The notes under the pieces are model-generated. The model saw nothing but the letters and a program-made list of their open reading frames with translations. It was not told the origin of the DNA and ran no database searches. Source: Alphaproteobacteria bacterium UBA1301 (GTDB lineage: Bacteria; Pseudomonadota; Alphaproteobacteria; Micropepsales; Micropepsaceae). Taken from it: DNA of 64,000 nt. The first letter of the stretch is position 1. Each line of letters opens with the position of its first letter. A program made the position numbers and the translations under genes. The stretch is taken from assembly GCA_002307725.1 (NCBI GenBank), contig DBUB01000002.1:333824-397823 (forward strand), read 5' to 3'. Below are positions 59,741 to 64,000 of the stretch, piece after piece.

Positions 59741-59999
59741 GTCAGACCCCTTCGGTCATGAAGCCGGCGATCCTGTTTCTGCCGGACTGGTTAACCACTC
59801 TAATAACGGTAACCGGCAATGGTTAATATCCTCTTTTTATCACCGTGAAAGTTTCAGTAAATACGAACAGGGCTTAACGGCCCTTCAGGAACCTGTCCGG
59901 ATTGTGATGGGCATCCCATTGATTCAATTTATTAACTTTACCTCGACTTAAGTGCTTGCCTGCAAGATGCGGGCTTCAAGGCGCGCAGAAAGGTCGCGG
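59741..59999. promoter_or_regulatory. ctrA-fliI divergent control region
   Basis: 259 AT-richer bp. It contains a CtrA half-site TTAACCAT on the minus strand (59819-59826), TTAACC elements at 59791, a TTAA at 59824, 59873, 59932 and 59947, and one GANTC methylation site (GATTC, 59921-59925). In Caulobacter the ctrA P1 promoter has a GANTC site and P2 CtrA sites; control by CtrA and CcrM is inferred. No exact TTAA-N7-TTAA. Confidence 0.4.
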
Positions 60000-61325
60000 A
60001 TGCAGTCTTTAGAGCAGGAAATTGAAGCCATTGCCCCGCTCAGGCGGTTCGGCCGGGTGGCCCGGGTGGAGGGCCTCATGGTTGAGGTCACGGGGGCGGC
60101 AGGCGCTGTCAGTATGGGCGGAACGGTGCGTTTGACGCCGTCTTCGGGGCCCTCGATTCCGGCCGAAGTCGTGGGTTTTCGCGACGGTCGGGCGCTGGCC
60201 ATGCCGATGGGCTCGCTTGACGGTATGACCTTGGGCGCACGCGCAGATTTCGAACCGGGCGTTGCCACGATCTTCCCCAGTACGGGCTGGCTCGGGCGCA
60301 TTCTCGACGCCTTCGGCAACCCGACCGACGGGCTTGGACCGCTACCGCAGGGCTCGACCCCTTATCCGATCAAGGCGCAGCCGCCTGCGGCGCAATCACG
60401 CAACCGGGTCGGCGGCAAGCTCGATCTCGGGGTTCGCGCCCTGAATGCCTTCATTACCTGCTGCCAGGGCCAGCGCATGGGCATTTTCGCCGGCTCCGGC
60501 GTCGGCAAATCGACGCTAATGGCGATGTTTGCGCGCTATTCGGAAGCCGACGCCATTGTCATCGGGCTGGTCGGGGAACGCGGCCGCGAATTGAAAGAGT
60601 TCGTCGAGGACGATCTCGGCGAGTCCGGCCTCAAGCGTTCCGTCGTGGTCGCTGCCACCAGTGACGAGCCGCCGCTGGTGCGCCGCCAGGCCGCCTACAC
60701 CGCCATGACCATCGCCGAACAACTCCGGGATCAGGGCCTCCATGTGCTTCTGATGATGGACTCGATTACGCGTTTTGCCATGGCCCAGCGCGAAATCGGC
60801 CTTTCCGCAGGGGAGCCGCCGTCGTCAAAGGGGTATACGCCGACGGTTTTCGCGGAATTGCCGCGATTGCTGGAACGCGCCGGTCCGGCGCAAGAGGGAT
60901 GCAAGGGTTCGATTACCGGCCTGTTTACCGTGCTGGTCGAAGGCGACGATCACAACGAGCCGATTTCCGACGCCGTGCGCGGCATTCTCGACGGCCACAT
61001 TGTGCTTGATCGTGCCATTGGGGAACGGGGACGATTTCCCGCGATTAACATCTTACGTAGCGTCAGCCGTACCATGCCGGGATGCAACAGCGCGCGCGAA
61101 CGCGAAATTGTGGCGCAATCGCGTAAATCGATAGCCGCCTATGAAGACATGGCCGAACTGATACGTCTGGGTGCGTACAAATCTGGGACAAATCCCGAAG
61201 TCGACCATGCCGTCACGCTGCATCCACTTTTCGAAAAATTTCTGACACAAAGAAAGGATGAGCGGTCCTCGTTAACCGAAGGGTATCAGGAGTTAGGCAC
61301 AATACTCGCGGGTGGGAAAAGGTAA
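60000..61325 (+). CDS. fliI: flagellar export ATPase FliI
   Basis: 441 residues, F1-beta-like. Walker A GIFAGSGVGKSTL, the SITRFAMAQREIGLSAGEPPSSKGY segment, and PRLLERAG are FliI-specific. Supplies energy for substrate unloading at the flagellar export gate. Start ATG 60000 follows AGAAAGG; a frame open to 59952 has an unlike leader. Six bp ahead of fliJ. Separate from the main flagellar locus. Confidence 0.96.
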   Translation: MQSLEQEIEAIAPLRRFGRVARVEGLMVEVTGAAGAVSMGGTVRLTPSSGPSIPAEVVGFRDGRALAMPMGSLDGMTLGARADFEPGVATIFPSTGWLGRILDAFGNPTDGLGPLPQGSTPYPIKAQPPAAQSRNRVGGKLDLGVRALNAFITCCQGQRMGIFAGSGVGKSTLMAMFARYSEADAIVIGLVGERGRELKEFVEDDLGESGLKRSVVVAATSDEPPLVRRQAAYTAMTIAEQLRDQGLHVLLMMDSITRFAMAQREIGLSAGEPPSSKGYTPTVFAELPRLLERAGPAQEGCKGSITGLFTVLVEGDDHNEPISDAVRGILDGHIVLDRAIGERGRFPAINILRSVSRTMPGCNSAREREIVAQSRKSIAAYEDMAELIRLGAYKSGTNPEVDHAVTLHPLFEKFLTQRKDERSSLTEGYQELGTILAGGKR

Positions 61326-61331
61326 GACGAC

Positions 61332-61760
61332 ATGAAGAAACAAGATACGCTTCTCCGTCTTCGGCGCTTCCGCGTCGACGAATTTAAGCGGCGCCTCGCC
61401 ACGCTCGATGGCATGAAAGCCGACATGGAGAAGAAGACTGCTGATCTCGAAGAGAGCGTCGCGCGCGAACGTCAACGGGCTGGCGACACCGACATCGGCC
61501 GTCTGGCGTTTCCCTCGTTCCTCAAGTCGATCGAGATTCGCCGCGAGAAACTCAAAGACACGTTGCGCGAACTCGAGCGCGAACGCGCCAGTTGCCAGGA
61601 AGAGCTGACGACCGCTTATCAGGACCTCAAGAGTCTGGAATTCGCCAACGAGCAGCAGGAAAAGCGCCTCGCCGAAATCGAAGCGCGCCGGGCGCAGTCG
61701 CGCCTCGACGAAATGGCGCTGGTGCGCCACCTGCGTAAGCATGCGCTCCGGGTGGGCTGA
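61332..61760 (+). CDS. fliJ: flagellar export chaperone FliJ
   Basis: 142 residues forming one long antiparallel coiled coil (about 5-135) rich in Arg, Glu and Leu; start KKQDTLLRLRRFRVDEFKRRLATLD fits FliJ. Binds FliI and FlhA to promote export. Sequence conservation is low in this family, so the position right after fliI is important support. Confidence 0.88.
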   Translation: MKKQDTLLRLRRFRVDEFKRRLATLDGMKADMEKKTADLEESVARERQRAGDTDIGRLAFPSFLKSIEIRREKLKDTLRELERERASCQEELTTAYQDLKSLEFANEQQEKRLAEIEARRAQSRLDEMALVRHLRKHALRVG

Positions 61761-61767
61761 GAAACAG

Positions 61768-61838
61768 GCGAGTAGCGAATAGCGAGTAGGGGGGGCTGCT
61801 CGCTTTTTTGTTTTCCCTATTCGCTACTCGCTATTCGC
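61768..61838. repeat. heptamer-built palindromic repeat, copy 2 (terminator-like)
   Basis: Left arm 61768-61791 and right arm 61815-61838 are each 24 nt and 21 of 24 positions pair (two of the rest are G-U). Each arm is a tandem of GCGA(G/A)TA heptamers ending in GGG. The loop contains CGCTTTTTTG. Further GCGAAGT heptamers follow to 61847. Lies just after fliJ. Confidence 0.7.
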
Positions 61839-61891
61839 ACTTCGCCCCATTAAAATCCTGCCCCAGAGTCATTTGCCTCGGGGGACCGTTC

Positions 61892-62317
61892 ATGTCGATT
61901 TCAGATACGCTTGCGCCGCTGATCGGGCGGCTGGCCTTCGGCTGGTTCTTTCTCACCCAGGTGGCGATCTACGGCGGCAATTGGGATAGCACCATCGACC
62001 TGATGACCTTTCGCGGCGTGTCCGGCGCGGCGTTCATCCTGGTGCTGACGCTGCTGCTCATCACCATGGGGGCGATCTCGCTGATCTTCGGCTACCACGC
62101 CCGTTATGGGGCGCTGATCCTCTTCACGTTGACGATGATCGCGACCGTCGTGTTGCACGATTGGTGGCGCATCACCGACAATCCCGCGCAACGCGCGACC
62201 GAATTTGAGCTGTTCGCCTGCCACTTGGCCATTGCCGGCGGGCTGTTGATGCTGATCGGCATGGGTCCCGGCCCGGTGGCGATCGACAACCGAAATCGGG
62301 GCGGCGGCAAGAGGTAA
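61892..62317 (+). CDS. DoxX-family membrane protein
   Basis: 141 residues with four TM helices. DoxX pattern: LIGRLAFGWFFLTQVAIYGGNW at the start, GYHARYGALILFTLTMIATVVLHDWW in the middle, and a last TM near 108-126. Role of small DoxX proteins is unclear (quinone-linked or stress). ATG preceded by CGGGGGACC. Confidence 0.82.
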   Translation: MSISDTLAPLIGRLAFGWFFLTQVAIYGGNWDSTIDLMTFRGVSGAAFILVLTLLLITMGAISLIFGYHARYGALILFTLTMIATVVLHDWWRITDNPAQRATEFELFACHLAIAGGLLMLIGMGPGPVAIDNRNRGGGKR

Positions 62318-62372
62318 GGCGCGTCGCCTTCCCCTTGCATAACCGCTGATGCGCTTCGGCTTGGCAGCCTTT

Positions 62373-63716
62373 CTATTGCACCCGATAAATCGTGCTGCCA
62401 TGCGCGGGCAGGGTGACATTCAGGATGCCGTTCGGCGTCTGCGTGCGCTTGCCGGTCCATAGATCCACCAGGGCATGTGCCCCATTCTCGACGGGGGCGG
62501 TCACCTTTAGGCTCTTGTCGCTGATATTGAAGACCGCCAGATAACGCGTCGGCTTCTGCCGTGAACCCGCCAACGCCATCCAGAATCTGGCCTTGGATTG
62601 GCTTTCATCAGCCGCCATCTGCACCGGATAACTCTCCCACGCCGTCTGGTTGACCGCGATCACCGCCTTGTTGGTGAGCAGCGTTTTCAGCCCGTCATCC
62701 AGCTTGGTCAGATTGGCACCCAGGATCAGCGGCGAGCGGGCGATCGCCCATAGCGTGAACCAGGTGCGAGTTTCGTCGGCCGTCAGCCGGGACTGGCGCG
62801 GCTCGCCCCAGCCCGGATGCGGCGTCAACGATCCGAACGGCAGCATGTCGGCATCGGGCCAACTGCCGGGTTTGGCATAGGCGTGCCACTCGGCGAGTTT
62901 CTTGAAGCCCGTCAGAATCCCGTTCGGCCACGCCGCTGGGGCAAAATCCCAGCCGTCCCAGCTATCGTCGGCAATGCGCCACAACTCGGACAGCCGCCCC
63001 ACTTCTTCGGCATGGGTAATATTGGTCGGCCCCGGTGACAAACTGAGCACGATCCCGCGGCCGCTATGGGCGATGGCGTCGTGCACCTGACGGATTTCCG
63101 TCGCCTTATAGGGGTGGTCGGCGATGCAATCGATCTTGATGTAGTCGACGCCCCAATCGGCATATTGCTTGACCATCGAGTCGTAATAGGCTTGCCCCGC
63201 CGCGTTATCGCGAACACCGTAATTGCCGTCGTCCCACGAGCAAAGATCGGATTTGTCGGCCGCCTCGCGCGATCGGAAGTGCGAGCCCGCAATCGGTAAG
63301 TCCGCGTCCACCGCGTCTTTCGGAATGCCGCGCACCACATGCACGCCGAATTTGAGCCCAAGGCCGTGTACCCAATCGCCCAGCGGTTTGAGACCTGCGC
63401 CGCCCGCCGCCGAAGGAAACCGCGCCAGCGACGGGATCAGCAGGCCGTGCGCGTCGAGCTGGTATTTGCGGTCGGCCAGCTTGGCGCCGTTCGGATTGTC
63501 CATGTACCAGCCTTCGTCGATCACCGCGGTGGTCCAGCCGAGCGATTTCATCGTCGCCAGCACAGCTGTATTGGCCTTGAAATCGGCCTCGGTGATGGTG
63601 AGGCCATAGGCGTCCCAACTGTTCCATCCCATCGGCGGGGTAGGCGCGAGCTTGGCATCGCCGGCGAAGGCCGCGGCGGAAAGGGCAGCGGATAACAGCA
63701 GGGCGTAACGGAGCAT
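62373..63716 (-). CDS. exported GH27 alpha-galactosidase
   Basis: 447 residues, signal peptide (about 1-18, AAFA-GD). (beta/alpha)8 barrel starting PPMGWNSWDAYG, nucleophile Asp196 in DYIKIDC, acid/base Asp251 in WRIADDSWD; C-terminal beta domain from about 365. All catalytic residues are present. Hydrolyses terminal alpha-galactosides. ATG 63716 is chosen because GAGGA lies 5 nt before it; an ATG four codons upstream has no ribosome site. Only a few bases after the preceding gene's stop, so cotranscribed with it. Confidence 0.93.
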   Translation of the reverse strand: MLRYALLLSAALSAAAFAGDAKLAPTPPMGWNSWDAYGLTITEADFKANTAVLATMKSLGWTTAVIDEGWYMDNPNGAKLADRKYQLDAHGLLIPSLARFPSAAGGAGLKPLGDWVHGLGLKFGVHVVRGIPKDAVDADLPIAGSHFRSREAADKSDLCSWDDGNYGVRDNAAGQAYYDSMVKQYADWGVDYIKIDCIADHPYKATEIRQVHDAIAHSGRGIVLSLSPGPTNITHAEEVGRLSELWRIADDSWDGWDFAPAAWPNGILTGFKKLAEWHAYAKPGSWPDADMLPFGSLTPHPGWGEPRQSRLTADETRTWFTLWAIARSPLILGANLTKLDDGLKTLLTNKAVIAVNQTAWESYPVQMAADESQSKARFWMALAGSRQKPTRYLAVFNISDKSLKVTAPVENGAHALVDLWTGKRTQTPNGILNVTLPAHGSTIYRVQ

Positions 63717-63733
63717 GGGTTTCCTCATCTTTT

Positions 63734-64000
63734 TTAGTGCGCCAGCAAAACATCTTTGGTCTCGCCGGTCGAGACATGCACGCGGCGCATCAGCATGCCG
63801 CCTTCATCCATCCCTTGCGCGCGCTCGCGCCAAGTGACGGTAGCGACCAGATAGTAATCGCCATCGGGCAATTCGCTGAAGGCAAATCGGCCGCGGGCAT
63901 CGCAACGGGTGGTTTTGACGGCGGCCTGATAGCGCGGGTCGTCATTGGTGAAATCCGCCGGGCGCCCGCCGGCTAGAAGATTGTAGCCTTCTTCGCCGGA
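63734..64000 (-). CDS. C-terminal part of a carboxypeptidase-regulatory-like protein (5' end outside window)
   Basis: The last 88 residues are visible. They contain CDARGRFAFSELPDGDYYLVATVTWRER, a strand-rich fragment typical of the carboxypeptidase regulatory/transthyretin-like (CarboxypepD_reg) fold. Such domains occur in exported proteins. Stop TAA 63734-63736 lies 17 bp before the GH27 start, suggesting one transcript. Confidence 0.65.
   Translation of the reverse strand, partial: SGEEGYNLLAGGRPADFTNDDPRYQAAVKTTRCDARGRFAFSELPDGDYYLVATVTWRERAQGMDEGGMLMRRVHVSTGETKDVLLAH

Noticed and set aside
59789..59806. full CtrA box before ctrA
   Set aside because: The two TTAA/TATT halves do not give TTAA-N7-TTAA; only half-sites are present.

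Overview
The window reads as ordinary chromosome of a GC-rich, flagellated alphaproteobacterium. It carries the CckA-CtrA cell-cycle pathway: CckA at 12.5-14.6 kb, CtrA at 59.0-59.7 kb, an RcdA-type CtrA-degradation factor at 53.8 kb and a TrcR/DUF1013 protein at 51.4 kb. It also has several gene families typical of that class (COQ9, two DUF465, DUF1192, PAS_5) and LexA sites of the GTTC-N7-GTTC form. The eukaryotic-like isocitrate dehydrogenase and the many exported carbohydrate-active enzymes suggest a soil or plant-polymer habitat. The order cannot be fixed by eye. I saw no rRNA, tRNA, prophage, insertion sequence or CRISPR.

Layout. 0-9 kb is housekeeping: icd, alaS with a cyclic-nucleotide-gated K+ channel 4 bp behind it, recA with SOS boxes, and a haloperoxidase-like hydrolase. 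9-12.4 kb is a TonB receptor plus PepSY membrane protein under a Fur-like dyad. 12.5-17.8 kb holds cckA, divergent from an SGNH esterase and polysaccharide deacetylase pair that sits behind a LacI-type palindrome, then a nucleoside hydrolase. 17.9-22.5 kb is a flagellar export and rod locus, flgB-flgC-fliE-fliQ-fliR-flhB divergent from fliO-fliP, with two exact CtrA boxes between them. 22.7-32.4 kb has a DmeF-like metal exporter, an outer-membrane protein with its own CtrA box, a NatAB-like ABC exporter, a GH31 enzyme, a DUF1593 enzyme and a DEAD-box helicase. 32.6-41.8 kb has a carboxylesterase, rpsU, def, COQ9, two exported cupins, purE, a diguanylate cyclase, ubiX, two DUF465 genes and an MFS exporter.

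41.8-45.5 kb is a compact arsenic operon transcribed arsR-arsM-small membrane peptide-arsC-arsC/arsN2 fusion-acr3, with two tandem operator-like dyads in front. 45.6-51 kb has two RIME-like palindromic repeats, a PAS_5 gene, a DedA-type protein, an MFS gene, and cheW with its chemoreceptor. 51.4-59.7 kb holds trcR, a quinone oxidoreductase, rcdA, rpmE, an ABC exporter, an uncharacterised lipoprotein and partner, and ctrA. 60-62.3 kb is fliI-fliJ and a DoxX-like gene. The window ends in a GH27 alpha-galactosidase and a truncated exported protein.

How it fits together: CckA, CtrA, RcdA, flagellar genes, c-di-GMP synthesis and chemotaxis form a plausible polarity and motility set. The exact CtrA boxes link the regulator to the flagellar operons and to one uncharacterised outer-membrane protein. 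The least explained structures are an array of five 16-nt 6-4-6 hairpins at 39.28-39.38 kb, heptamer-built intergenic repeats, a 47-residue peptide in the ars operon, and a translationally coupled lipoprotein/95-residue gene pair.
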